A DNA stretch of 64,000 nucleotides. Origin: Artocarpus heterophyllus (taxonomy: Eukaryota > Streptophyta > Magnoliopsida > Rosales > Moraceae). Under the pieces are notes generated by a model. That model was not told where the DNA came from. It did not search any database and worked only from the letters and a program-made list of their open reading frames with translations. The stretch is taken from assembly GCA_025403435.1 (NCBI GenBank), contig CM046333.1, positions 36,849,521 through 36,913,520 of the forward strand, written 5' to 3'. Each line of letters begins with the position of its first letter. Positions within the stretch are counted from its first letter, which is position 1. Position numbers and translations under genes: made by a program. Shown piece by piece: positions 10,801 to 22,211 of this stretch.

Positions 10801-13800
10801 CCGACATCTTGGATTGAATATATGATCTTCCTAAGAGCAATCAAGAGACCTTGGCATGGATTTTTCATCAATATTGCATACTCTCACTATTGTCAGAAAC
10901 TCTTAACTCCCACAGTATACAAGGAAACAAATCTTCCTCAGATGCTAGAGTGACAGACAAATTATTTCGAAAGGCAATCATGTAAAGACCACATATGTTG
11001 CTTCCCAAATGTAAGTGACACCGACGTTATGCTCTACCAGACCCATTCCATAAGTTGTTGAAAAAAGGTTATATTGTATATAACAAAACTAAACACACTG
11101 ATACTCAATCAACGTTATATTTAAACATGGTGACAGATGAACACAGTAACAAATTAGATTGGAGTGACATGTACAAAAATTTGAATTCCACAAAAATATA
11201 TGATACCCTGCTACATACGACCAAAATCTTTGACCAAAATATCTACACAGAGCAACTTTTGTCGAGCATAACTAAGAAACCTGACATCAACATACTTCTC
11301 AATTGTATTCAAAAATCATACAGGCAAAAAAATTAACGAGCACAAGAACTCCCAGTTATAATGACATCAACATGAGGATCCCAAATAATAAATATACAGA
11401 AAGAAGATGTGAAGTGACAAGCTGGATGGCCCAAGAAAATAAATACTAGATAGACAAGTTATATTTTATGATGGAAAGAAAGATACTTTAGATACATAAA
11501 AATGCATTATGGAATTGCATAACAGTGGGAGAAATGCTGCAATCGCCAAGAGAATTTACTAAATATCCCCCAAGTACACCTTGAAAATTATGAAGAACCC
11601 AAACCTAGCATATGTTTTCATACTTAAAAAGCACATTGGATATCATGCTAGCAAAACATTCTATAGAGGAGCCATACAAATACAGTAACGTATAAATATT
11701 CAAGCAAGCAGTATAATAACTAGAATAAACCAACCACAACTCAGACGCCATGCCAACTAGCATTTTAAAGAGCAAAGGCAATAAGGTCAATAACTAACCT
11801 GACTCATAACTTCCTCTATCATTTCTCTAGCAATTTCAATTTGCCTTTTATCACCAGTCACTCGAACAGTCCTTTCCTTAGATTCATCCCCTTCTGGAAG
11901 ATGTTGAGGTATCAACTGAAAACGGAGAAAGGTGACATCTTTAGAATTTTGATAGGAAAAGGACAGAGATGATTGCTCCAAATAAAAGGCAAGGCATACA
12001 ATATCAACTACCTGGATGCGTGCACCTGATCTGGCCTGCAGACCTTTAATAGTTTCCCCACCTCTGCCTATGATTAAACCAACCTGGCCCAGTAACTTTT
12101 AAGTAAGCCAATGTTGAAAAAACACAGGTGCAGAATGCAGATACAAAAAATTATAGCTAATGTTATTGTGACCTTCTCATTTGGGACTTGTATCTCAATT
12201 TGTTCCATAGCTGCTGCCGCCTGTGAAGTAGCAAGGCCTCTGGCCACAAGGGAAGGAGAGCCACCCACATCAGCCTGCAGAAGAATACAAAGACTAAGCA
12301 TATACCAAACAAAAGTCTTTTATCCTAAAGTACGGAATTGCAAGGTAGCACATATAGCGTGTAAGGGAAGGGGACCGAGCTAAGTTTGGGAAAGAAGTTT
12401 GGCACCAAAAGGAAGAAGGATGAAATAAAAGGAAGCATAAATAACCTCAGCAATGACAGCATTGATAAGCTTCTCAGCCTTATTTATGTTGTCCAGAGTT
12501 CCACTTATCTCGACAGGTCTTGTGGCAGCATATGGGTCAGCCTCGGCATCTCTTGTAATTTGAATTTTTGCTCCTGAATTGTACTGAAGGTACCTTATAG
12601 TGTCCCCAGCCTTCCCAATGAGAACCCCAACCTGCAATGACAACTTGCAACGCATCAGTCAAAAACATAACACTTTTTGAAGCTGCAGAGAAAGCATCAA
12701 AGCAAAACTTGGGTACACATAACAGTGGATGACAGGGCCTTCTTCTATGCTTAATGGTTGTGTTATTGTTCCAGTCTAGTGTTCTATATCCAACTATAAC
12801 ACTTATTTGTCAAATACACCCAACAACAGACAATCTAAGGTGAAATTGAAGAGCCATAAAGCAAACCTTGTTATTTGGAACATCCACTCTGCGAGTAATT
12901 GTTGCATCATCAGATGTAGGTTGATCTTTCTGTGCAGAAGGATCATCTTCCTTGTGATGACCCTCTGAGGAATCCGGCTGAGCGTCCTCTTTAGATGAAT
13001 CCTGAGTACCGTCCGATTTCTGGACAGACAGTTGTTCAACATCCTCGGAGGGCTGCTCATCAGTTACTTTTTCTGCAGTCCCACCGGACTGAGGTTGAGC
13101 TTCCTCCGAGCCAGTGCTCTCCAAAACTGGCTGATCAACTTTGTCCTTTACGGGGTCATCTACTTTCTCTTCTTGGTGCCCATTTTCACTAGCTGCAACA
13201 GAGCAAATTTGACGAATTGGAACACAATTTTTAACCAATCAAACCGAGCAATTGAATTTCACGGGCACAGTTTCATTAACAAAAAAGAGGAATCTCGTAT
13301 ACAGCCTACTAAAAGTACACTGAATTTATTTGGGTCACAAAGCATGAGAAATTTTATTCCTCGACAAAAAGGAGGTAACGTTGGGAAAGAGAAAAAAAGT
13401 CTGTTTCTTTTCGAACACTGGAGGATAAATTTACCCAAAAAAGAAAACCTTAACAAAAAGAGTTAAAAAAATTTCATTCCTTCCTTGTTCAAAAAGAGAT
13501 TATTCGCAAATCAGAAACAAATTTTATGAACAACCCCAACATTACAATTTACAAGCAAGAATGCAGCTCAACAAGTGCTGAGACTAAAAACGCTTCCAAA
13601 ATACCACATTTCTTGTTCGAATCGAAATTATCCTTAATCGGAAAGAAATTCATAAAAAGAAAAGAAAAGAAACCCTAACATGAAAACAAGAACGAGCCAT
13701 TACAAGAACATCGGAATACCTGAACCATCAGACTTCGCATCAAGCCGTGGCCGCTTCGCGTCAGCTTTATCGGAGGCTTCCTCCACCTCCGCCGCCGCTT

Positions 13801-13942
13801 CGCGCTCGCCATTCGATTTTTCCGTCTCTTCGGAGGTGGGCTCGGCCTGGTCTGGGGCTTCGGGTTCCAAGTCCTCGAGCTTCCGCTTGTGTTCCAACGG
13901 CACGGGGTTCGCCTCGGCCGCTGCAACTTCCTCCTCAGCCAT
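7865..13942 (-). CDS. KH-domain RNA/ssDNA-binding protein, FUBP type
   Basis: Complete gene with ATG at 13942-13940 and TAA at 7867-7865. Exons, reading downward: 13942-13720, 13192-12867, 12631-12446, 12274-12173, 12083-12012, 11915-11799, 9142-7865; total 2304 nt, 767 aa, all junctions GT-AG and in frame. Residues 1-74 are acidic with basic KRKLED and KRPRLD patches (likely nuclear signals). Residues 75-170 are an acidic, disordered Glu/Asp/Ser-rich linker. KH1 spans about 172-245 with loop IGKAGD at 188-193; KH2 spans about 269-342 with IGRGGE at 284-289. Residues 343-767 are low complexity, rich in Gln, Tyr, Pro and Gly (repeated YGQ, SYG and QQ motifs), prion-like. The family binds single-stranded nucleic acid in splicing, 3'-end and mRNA control. 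The GXXG loops are intact, so binding should be retained. The intron before the last exon is unusually long (9143-11798, 2656 bp). The exact plant orthologue is not assigned. Confidence 0.95.
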
Positions 13943-13976
13943 AGCTAAACCCTAGGTGGAAGGGGACAAGCAAATC

Positions 13977-14005
13977 TAGGGTTTCGATAGGTAGATAAGT
14001 GTCTG

Positions 14006-14044
<39 letters not shown>

Positions 14045-14198
14045 TTTAGGCGGGTGAAGGAAGGAAATGGAGACAAAGACGTGGATGTAAGTGAAGAGAG
14101 GGCTTAAGGCTGAGATATTTTTTTGGGGGAGAACTTTTTTAGGGTTTGGTAGTGAGTTGGGTTGGGTTGGGTTGTAATGGGCCATTTATTTCGGCCCA
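13977..14198 (-). promoter_or_regulatory. housekeeping-type promoter/leader of the KH gene
   Basis: Upstream of the minus-strand ATG are two telo-boxes (AAACCCTA at 13984-13977 and AAACCCTAA at 14147-14139, read on the minus strand) and two site II/UP1-like GGCCCA elements (14183-14178 and 14193-14198). Telo-box plus site II is a known pairing in promoters of plant translation and RNA-processing genes, which suits this product. No TATA box was seen. The start site is not known. Confidence 0.5.
14009..14041. repeat. (GA)16 microsatellite in the KH gene leader
   Basis: An unbroken GA run, read as CT on the coding strand, about 67 bp upstream of the ATG. It probably lies in the 5' UTR or core promoter, where CT-rich patches are common in plants. 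Confidence 0.9.
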
Positions 14199-14199
14199 A

Positions 14200-15702
14200 T
14201 GTCAATTTACACAATCTGCAACCCATTTCAGCTTACCTCCTTGATCCTCTAACTGTACTTCTTCCTAATATCAATTTTTTTCGACGACTCAATTACGAGA
14301 AAAATAAAAAAATTTATTTAAAAAATTAAATACAAAATAAAGTCTACTTAAAGGTTATTTTTAGATTTTTAATATATGTAATTTTAAAAAAAGAGACATA
14401 TAAATAATATTTATGATTTAAAGACATATTTCAATTCACTTTTTAAAAAGGGTCATATTGTGCAATTTTTTACTTAACAATACTGGTAATGGTCGGAAAC
14501 ACACGCTACGCATGTGCACATTTCACATGTGAATTCTTTTAACATGATAATTTATAATAAATACCTACATATAAGGTTATAAAGATAAAAAAAATAGAAA
14601 AATAAAAAAGAGTGAGATATAGGACAAAAATTAAGAAAATAAATAAAAAAAGAAAAAGAAAAAGATGTTGGAAGAAAGAAAAGTAAATTAAAAAAAAGGC
14701 ATGTGGTTTTATATATGTAATAAAGAAAAGATATTTGAAAGAAAGCTTGGGGAAAAAAGTTTTGAAAAAGCAAAAAAAAAAAAAAGAAGAAAGAAAGAAA
14801 GAGGAGAAGTGACACGTGGCAACATTACAGGAAATGGAGTTGCTTCTTTTATATATACATACATATACATACATATATATATATATATATCGTGTATAGA
14901 TTAGATAAATGAATAAAAATCATTGTTTGTTTTTTGGTCATCTGAAATGATGCATTTCGTACTTTACCTATTTTTTGTCTTTTATTTCTTCAATTTTGAA
15001 GCTCAGAATTTAGAAACCTACCCCTTTTCATTATCTCTCTCGCAACTTTCATTCTCATAGCAAACATTGCTTGGTAAACTTCTTTGGACTTTTATCCCCC
15101 TGCTAATGTCGGGGTGTAATTTAGTAAGCCCAAATTAATAGCCCACCAACTGGGCCGAAAGTCTAAAATTAGATTTGGATGACAACGAGCGAATAAACGA
15201 ATGAAAGTCTTGATTCACGGGTGTTTGGAGTTGATGAAGTTGAAGAATTAAGCCTAATAATGTCAAGAACAAAGTGAGTCGTCGTTGTACGTTTTTTGAA
15301 ACATACTCAAAAGTTTGGATGAGTGAACAATAAGAGTGCAACATGTGTCCCATTGCACCCATTACCAACCCGGACCTGAACCCGGACCCAGACCCGTCTG
15401 TGACATGGGGAGTGCATCACACGGATCAGAAGCCCAACCATTTTTCTAACTAGGGCTAAGACTCCCCAATGATGGGGCTATGCACTCCCCATGTTCTTCA
15501 TACACGAGTGCATTACAAATACATTTTGAACTTTTACTATTATTTTTCCGAAACATTGTACTTTGTAATTGAAGCTGTAAAAAACTTTTGAAGACACATT
15601 GACGATTGTCCGACCTTTGAAAGGAAGTGCTAGTAATTATTGAAATGATTTTGGATTAAATATGTCTCAAGTATCTACTTTGTTCCTCTTTTTTTATTTT
15701 GT
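14200..15702. other. intergenic, AT-rich, no gene seen
   Basis: A-rich tracts at 14580-14800 and an AT run at about 14868-14890. A more mixed stretch at 15100-15500 holds cggggtgtaat and repeated gggagtgcat/tgcactcccc phrases with no reading frame of note. Confidence 0.4.
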
Positions 15703-15736
15703 AGGAGCTAATTAATAAGATAAGTAACACCAAAAG

Positions 15737-16045
15737 GGTGCGTTTGGCATGTGAATGGGTTTAACACAAGCAATGACGGAGCTAGGATTTTTTGTTAGAA
15801 GAGGCTAATATATTATAATATATAAGATTATATATATTCCACCTTTTAAGAGGGTTTTGTTCAAATTTTAGTAATTTTTTCTGTATATAACTTATATACA
15901 TGTTTATAATATAGGTTGGAAAAAAGAGTTAAGGGGCCTTAGTTTCTACATGCCTCTGAACACAAGACTTGATTGATAAAGACAATCCTATCCTATCTAG
16001 TCTAATTCTAATCTTACAATCCAATCTTCTCCACACCTGCCAAAC
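15737..16045. repeat. MITE, family C copy 1 (interrupted)
   Basis: Starts gggtgcgtttggcatgtg and ends cacacctgccaaacagag, which pair as terminal inverted repeats. The interior (acttgattgataaag, aatcctatcctat, cttacaatccaatct) matches copy 2. It is split at 15771-15958 by a second element. Confidence 0.75.
15771..15958. mobile_element. 188-bp hAT-like non-autonomous element
   Basis: Inserted in the family C MITE and flanked by a perfect 8-bp target duplication AACACAAG (15763-15770 and 15959-15966); eight bases is the hAT signature. It begins CAATGACGGAGCTAGGA, close to the CAGTGGCGGAGCCAGGA start seen in many plant repeats, and ends catgcctctg. No coding capacity. Removing it with one duplication restores the sequence of the uninterrupted MITE at 16168-16283. 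Confidence 0.8.
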
Positions 16046-16117
16046 AGAGGGAAAAGCTAATAGCTGCTGTGGATTGGCATCTTATGCTCATTTTTTACTC
16101 TCTATTTTCCTTTATTC

Positions 16118-16336
16118 AGGAGCTAATAAGGTAAGTAGTACCCAAACAAGGTCAATTAAAAACATAGGTGCGTTTGGCATGTTAATAGGTTAAACACATG
16201 ACTTGATTGATAAACATAATCCTATCCTATCAAGGTCAATTATAATCTTATAATCCAATCTAGTCTACACGTGCCAAACAAGGCCACCGGGGAAAACTAA
16301 AAGCTGCTATGGATTGGTGTCTTATGCTCTTCTTTT
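16118..16336. repeat. tandem duplication, unit 2
   Basis: Second copy of the duplicated segment; see unit 1 at 15703-16100. It contains the uninterrupted family C MITE. Confidence 0.7.
16168..16283. repeat. MITE, family C copy 2 (intact)
   Basis: Starts ggtgcgtttggcatgtta and ends acacgtgccaaacaaggc, with terminal repeats of about 12 bp. It serves as the empty-site reference for copy 1: it reads ttaaacacatgacttgattg where copy 1 is interrupted. Confidence 0.75.
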
Positions 16337-16349
16337 ACCCTTCTTATGA

Positions 16350-16475
16350 TAAACCAATTGTGTAAAATCTCACATGCTACCATGTAAAGCAAAAAGTTGC
16401 TCTAGTGTAAGGTTTTCATATGCTACAGTTTTAGGACCAATATTTTTTAGTTCAAACCAGTTCGTTGGACATCCT
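16350..16475. repeat. MITE, family A fragment
   Basis: Contains gtaaaatctcacatgctacc and gtgtaaggttttcatatgctac and ends cagttcgttggacatcc, the family pattern. Confidence 0.45.
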
Positions 16476-17037
16476 ATTAGTTTATGAATTTGGAGATTAA
16501 TTAAAGTAATTGAAACCTTTACTAGGTAATAAGCCAAATAATCACTGTCGACCAAGGTCACGGAAAGATGTATGCACATGTAACTTCTTAAAGGAGCCTC
16601 ACGTCAAAACAACGACATGACACGCATGAGTACGTCGTTGCTGAATAATTCCTATGATTTATAATACATGTCTTCTACTTTTCACGCACAATTTTCATGA
16701 TTAGATCTTCAATTTCAGTGAACAAAGGCTAATCACACTCTAGATAAAGAACCACGTATCTATATCCACATAACTAAACAAGTATATTTGTATGCAAACA
16801 CAAATATAGACAGTAAAAGTGTGAAATTAAACCAACCAAATTGAAGTAAACCAACCAAATATACGCACTTCAATTCCCCCCCTCTTCCCCCTCCTTCCTT
16901 TTTCTTGGAAACCATTAACTAGCTCTGTTAGTTTTAACAAATTAAATTCAACTGCATGATTAATAATGTCTACTTAATTTCCGCGTAATAATTTATGATC
17001 ATAGACAAATCTTGACCAACGAGGATACATTAATTAA
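16476..17037. other. intergenic, nothing recognised
   Basis: AT-rich DNA without repeat boundaries or coding signal. Confidence 0.4.
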
Positions 17038-18373
17038 GATGATAATACTAATTAATTTAAATTTGAAAATATTAGGGTTTAGTTTAAATTTCCTTTATAT
17101 TATCTAGTTTCCTATTTTTTAATATTTAAATTAGATTAGGTTTCAATATTTGAGTTCAATTGGGTTGTTCTTGTAACACTATAAGCACCGAGTTTATTCA
17201 ATAGAAAGGCTATATCATATTTTTTCCTCTATTATTCTCTATATGGTATTTATGAATATCGGCATACTGTCAAACCATGTTAAATCTTCTTCTTTTTTCT
17301 CCTATATTTTATTTTCTTATTTAATTTTCTATAAAAGTCCAGAGCAGTACACTCCTTAAATTGTCTCTCTTTATTAGAATAGTACCCTCCTAAGACTATC
17401 TCTTAGAGATGTATTCTCTTGGGATTGTCTCTTTAGCTTTCTTCCTTCTGTTTTATTCTCGATATTTAGGGCATTACCATTCTGGGACTGTCAGTCTCTC
17501 TTATTCTCTAAAATTCTCCTTCTCTTTCCCTTCTAATTTCTCACTTTCCATCTTTTCGTCTTATTTTTACTTCGGAGTTCCTAAAGAACTCCACTTTATT
17601 GTGTTCTTCTTCTACTAATAAATAACATCAAACTTGCTCAACGATCCAACAGAAGCAAAATTTTCAATCTTCCACAAAAAAAAAAAAAAAAGAAGCAAAA
17701 AAGAAGAAGAAGCTTTTTCTGTTCTCTTTTTCTTCTTTCTTCCTCTTACCCTCCGATTTCTCTTATTCTCTTTTTTCAGCAAGTTCTCACTGTTGCCGCC
17801 CCATAGATGCCACCGCTAGTACTCTTCACCCTATAGCCTTCACCTCCAGCTACCGCCGTTCCATAGCCGCCGCCATTGTTACCGCTCATTGCCATTAGTC
17901 GTCACCTCTTCCAGATCCGCCAACACACCTTGTCATTGCCGGACACCTCAAACTACTTATTGATGGATTTTATCCTCCTCGTCTTGACGCTATTCAGGCT
18001 TCACTCACTTCCTCTCTCATCCCCTCATCACTTAATCTACCCTTAAGGACAGGATTGGACTCTCCTCGCGGAGCTCCATCTTGCAAAAGCATAATGAAGA
18101 TATATTAATATGATAATACTAAATAATTTAATTTGTAAATATTAGGATTTAGTTTATATTTTCTTTATATTATCTAGTTAATTTCTCATTATAAAGTTTT
18201 CTATTTCTTAATGTCTGAATTAGATTAGGTTTTAATATTTGAGTTAGATTGTAATTGCTCGTTTAACACTATATGTACTCAGTTAATTCAATAGACTTTC
18301 TATACCTGCTGAATCACGTTAAATCTTCTTCTTCTTTTCTATATTTTATTTTCTTATTTAAATTTCTATATTA
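17038..18373 (+). mobile_element. decayed non-autonomous LTR-type element, or tandem LTR remnants
   Basis: Two direct repeats, about 17038-17335 and 18110-18373, share gataatactaa, attagatta-ggttt, gtttaacactata and the run gttaaatcttcttctt followed by atattttattttcttattta. Near the end of the first repeat (17243 on) lies tatatggtattta, which resembles a degenerate tRNA-Met primer site. The 770 bp between holds C-rich, codon-like DNA (17790-18090) with no protein I recognise. Similarity continues past the expected LTR end in both copies, so the arrangement may be two tandem 5' fragments, not a clean LTR pair. Confidence 0.4.
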
Positions 18374-20379
18374 CCGACCTCTAATTCACTCAAATTTATT
18401 TCGGACCACTTTGTTACCTGAGGGAGTCATTAGTACTCCATTTTATTTTTGTCTAGCTATATAATTCCAAGAACACTTCGACCACATAACAAAATAAGTA
18501 TCTAATATTGGACAACGAGTGACACAAATATTGCAAATCTCTCTCTCTGTGACAATAATAAGTACTAGCTTCTAGACAATATATACATTGTTGCAGCAAA
18601 GGGTCGACAGGAAAAGCACTGATTTTGCTTGACATAGCTGGAGATGGCCGCTTTGTAATGAACAGAAAAATTGTTCCACGTTCGTAAGTTATTTTGTTGA
18701 TCCAAAAACTGTATGAAAAGTGATATAACGCATAAAGTGATTTGTCTACCTACCTAAGGATCAAGTGGGTTCACCCGCATGTGCACTCTTGGATTCGACG
18801 CCAAGACTGTTTGCAGCCCATCACATGATGGATTTTCAATATTTTCTACTTCATTGCTCTTGAGACATTATTGCTAATAAAATCATACACACATTTAATG
18901 ACGACATACAGGATCAATAACAATACAAAAACATGCGTTGTGTACTGCATCAAATGTTTTTAACATCTTGGCCATCCTTTTAGTATTTTTCTTCCACAAA
19001 ACAACAACAAAATAATTTAATTAAATAATAAATAAAGAGGGAAAATAGCCAAAAGAAAAAAAGAAGCCATATTATTCGGAATATATTGCCGCACACAAAT
19101 CCATAAATCTTACCTTAGAGTGATTCCAAAACATCATCAATGATATATTGGGAGTATATACAAAATATAATAAATTTGTATCTTGTCCTTTGTCTTTTTT
19201 TGCCATACAAAGTGTGACAGGCTTGCATATGTATACGTAGCTATATATGTATGCGTGTGTGTGTTTATATGAACATATTATTGTCTTTATGTAAAGTGTC
19301 TAGCCAGTTATGTGGACTACATTTGCCTCGTGAAAGGAAAAAACATCAGTCGTCGCTTCTTGTCCTTAATTTGGGCCCCACCTCGAATGGCTATGTGGCG
19401 CACACCCTCCTGAAATGTGATTGTCCGTACGTGTCAAAGAAAACGAAATAGGGACAATGTCCTTCTATTGCCCAAAAAAAAAAAGGGCCAATGTCCTTCT
19501 GTCAGGTTTTTAATTATTATCTTTCTACAGTAATCAAGAATTGTCTTTGTTGAACTGGTGATTAATCCGTATAGAATTTACACGAAAATAGTAAACGTGA
19601 AACCACACTTTGAAAAATACAGCTAGGTATCTTCAGAAAACGACTATTTACATGCAGAACAAACAAACATACATCATTTGGCGTCTACTTCAACATGGTG
19701 TGGTGTTATATTAGCAACTCAATTATTGGGAGAATGGATAAGAATAGATCAATAGTCATTATTTAAACCTAGTATGCGGATTTGGATTTCCTCATTTTTA
19801 TTTTCAAATAATACTCGCCATTCTAATGAAACATCACAAGAGTTTATTGAGTTTATTGTAGGGTTATGGAGCCTAATTATTGTCCTGAGTCCTGATATTG
19901 AGATAATAAATGAACCTATCTTTGCATACGGTCGAAATAGGGTTGGAACTAAGAGTAGTTCGAGAGTTTTTAACAATTTTATAATTTTGATTTTCCTAAT
20001 TTTTAATTAAGGTTTAATTAAAAATAAGGCTAGTGAAAACATAGAGGGCTGAGAGATTTGTGTTTTTTTTTTTTTATGAACTTCTTACTGATCATAGTAA
20101 ATTAATTTTGTTGAAAATAAATGTAGCTGTTACAATAGAAAATCCTTACAAATCTTGCTTGCTCATATTTATTTATTTTCTTTTATGATTATCTTGCTTT
20201 CGATAATGTAAAAATAGGACGTTCAATTTTTCGACTCTTATTCCATTTTTGTGGCAAATGAATAATTTGGAGAATGCGCAAGAATGGAATACATAGCCAT
20301 TACATGATAAGCCTCAATTGTCTTGTTTGGATTGATATTGTTTTTGATACATTTGTCATTCTAATGTAAACGTCTAAGG
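18374..20379. other. intergenic, no gene seen
   Basis: Mixed AT-rich sequence. A 12-bp direct repeat caatgtccttct (19455-19466 and 19489-19500) flanks a 22-bp piece with an A run. Related phrases gagaatgg-taagaatag (19731 on) and gagaatgcgcaagaatgg (20271 on), each followed by a catta motif, suggest another small repeat family, poorly bounded. Confidence 0.35.
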
Positions 20380-20720
20380 ATTTGTTTGCTATGAGGGTTT
20401 GGAATGTTATGATTTAGAACTTTGTAGTTTGAACCGTGAGTTTTAAACAATATAGTTTAAAAGGTAGTTTTGAATTGACGTTTAGAATAAAAAAGTTTAA
20501 AACGAGAATAAAATATCACATCGAGTTTAAAACGAGAATTATTGTTTGTAAAACTATAATTTGTGAAAGGAAAACGAGAATTGAAATGGTTTTTACTGTA
20601 AAAAATGGTTTAAACCGCATAAACTTGGAGAGGGAGAGGCAAACTTTGAATTTTAGGTATTTTGGCCAGTTTAAAACCAGTTTTATAGTTTAAACTAGCC
20701 TCAGTTATTATTCTACTAAA
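20380..20720 (+). repeat. MITE-like repeat, family D, plus orientation
   Basis: About 340 bp built of repeated agtttaaac-type words. Its order (aactttgtagtttgaaccgt, gagttttaaac, taaaacgagaa, ggtttttactgtaaaaaatg, aaccagttttatagtttaaac) is matched in reverse complement at 40625-40985. Confidence 0.65.
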
Positions 20721-21705
20721 CATTAATTTAAACCGCCTGTATGGTTTAAATTAGTTTATACTGTTTTGAACCTACATACCACATACGGGCTATAATAGTG
20801 GAATGCTTATTCTATGTGTGTATAATATTCTTTAATTTATAATATATGCCATCCCAATTATGCATTGTGTATATCTATAAGTCATTTATAACATTTACGT
20901 GTTCAATCAGGGGTTCTAACGAAAGGACCTTCTTTATCGAGGAATAGATTTTTCAAGTGAGTTATCAACTTATGGTAGCTTTCATTCATTGTTTGGCTTT
21001 TCCTTTTCTGCCTTCGGGATGGTATATTGTTTCTTAATTTTATTTATTTTTGTTTGTTACTTTAATAATATTAGAGTGAGATTTTCATAGTGAGATATAT
21101 CGCTTTTGTAGTTGCTGTTTTTATTTGGATGTGCTCAAACTCCATGATGCCAATTAGTTTATCTCTTTCAGTTTTGTTGGTTATTTACCTTTTTTACCTT
21201 GTATTTTATATTTATTCAAACAATATACTATTAATCTTTGTTCTCATTTAATTTATACATTCATATTAGATTTAATAACAAATTTATATTTTTCACGATC
21301 AATCTTCAATTTTGACATAAAAATTACCCAAAATACTCTTAAAATGAAAATAAAAGAACTCTAAGACTTTAAAAAAACTTTATACCAAGATTTTTAACTT
21401 TTAAAATGTATAAATACCCTAAAAAATGTGTTTTGTGTGTTTTTGTATTTGTTTTTTCTTTTTTTTTTGAAACTTCTAATTTTTCCTCTTTTAATTTAGT
21501 CATTTAAAAAAAATAAACTTTTAACTGAGTTAAGGTATAAATTTATGCATTAAATATAATATGAACATATACATTTGATGAGATCAAAAATTGAAAGTAT
21601 AATTTTTAAATTAACTTAAAATAAAAAATATTAAAAAATAAATATATGTTTTTTTAGTATTAGCAGTACGGTTCAAACAAAAAACTTTTAACAAAAAAAT
21701 CTAGT

Positions 21706-21860
21706 GTGTTTGACAGTATCAGTTTTAATCCAAACTTTTAGTTGTTATAATGTAAAGTTTCACACACTACAGTGTTAAAAAAAAATAAAGTATAACATAA
21801 AACTTTTATATGCGATAATATTCTAAATAAAATTGATTTAAACTATTGGTTCAAACCATA
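21706..21860. repeat. MITE, family A copy
   Basis: Begins gtgtttgacagtatcag and contains ataatgtaaagtttcacacac and ataaaacttttatatgcgat, with the usual interior spacing. The right end is diffuse. Confidence 0.5.
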
Positions 21861-22109
21861 CTTTTTCATACACTCTTATCGATATTTTCATTAAAAAACA
21901 TAGAAAACAATAGTTCTTTTCCTTTCATTGCTGGAAAGATAAAACAACATAGTACATCGGTAAATTTCGCAATCAGTCATGTCACAAAATCCATCAACGC
22001 ATGGGATATCGACACGTACTTGAATTACATTTATCTCACCTACGACATACAGAGAACTGAGAAGAGCTTAACTTGAACCTAAGACCAAGAGCACGTACAC
22101 ATCATGATT

Positions 22110-22211
22110 CACGAGTGAAAGTACGTAACAACAATTTCATATATTTTAACATATATATATATATATATCACAAGTGAGGGTACGTAACTGCAGTTACATA
22201 TATTTTAACAG
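22110..22211. repeat. 59-bp-spaced tandem repeat downstream of GA20ox
   Basis: Two copies of cacragtgaragtacgtaac followed by ttwcatatattttaaca (22110-22151 and 22169-22211), separated by an AT dinucleotide run. Confidence 0.7.

Larger units (their letters stand above)
15703..16100. repeat. tandem duplication, unit 1
   Basis: Unit 1 runs from aggagctaattaataag to cttatgctcatttttt and encloses a family C MITE. Unit 2 (16118-16336) repeats the same order: aggagctaataaggtaag, a family C MITE, then gctgctatggattgg and cttatgctcttctttt. Unit 1 is longer because of the 188-bp insertion described separately. Without it and its target duplication the units are about 202 and 219 bp. Confidence 0.7.

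Noticed and set aside
10611..10871. 86-aa minus-strand ORF in the long KH intron
   Set aside because: No similarity recognised and no splice signals tying it to the gene; consistent with chance.
14552..14874. Phe-rich minus-strand ORFs at 14539-14874
   Set aside because: Homopolymer A/T tracts read as Phe/Leu; no domain.
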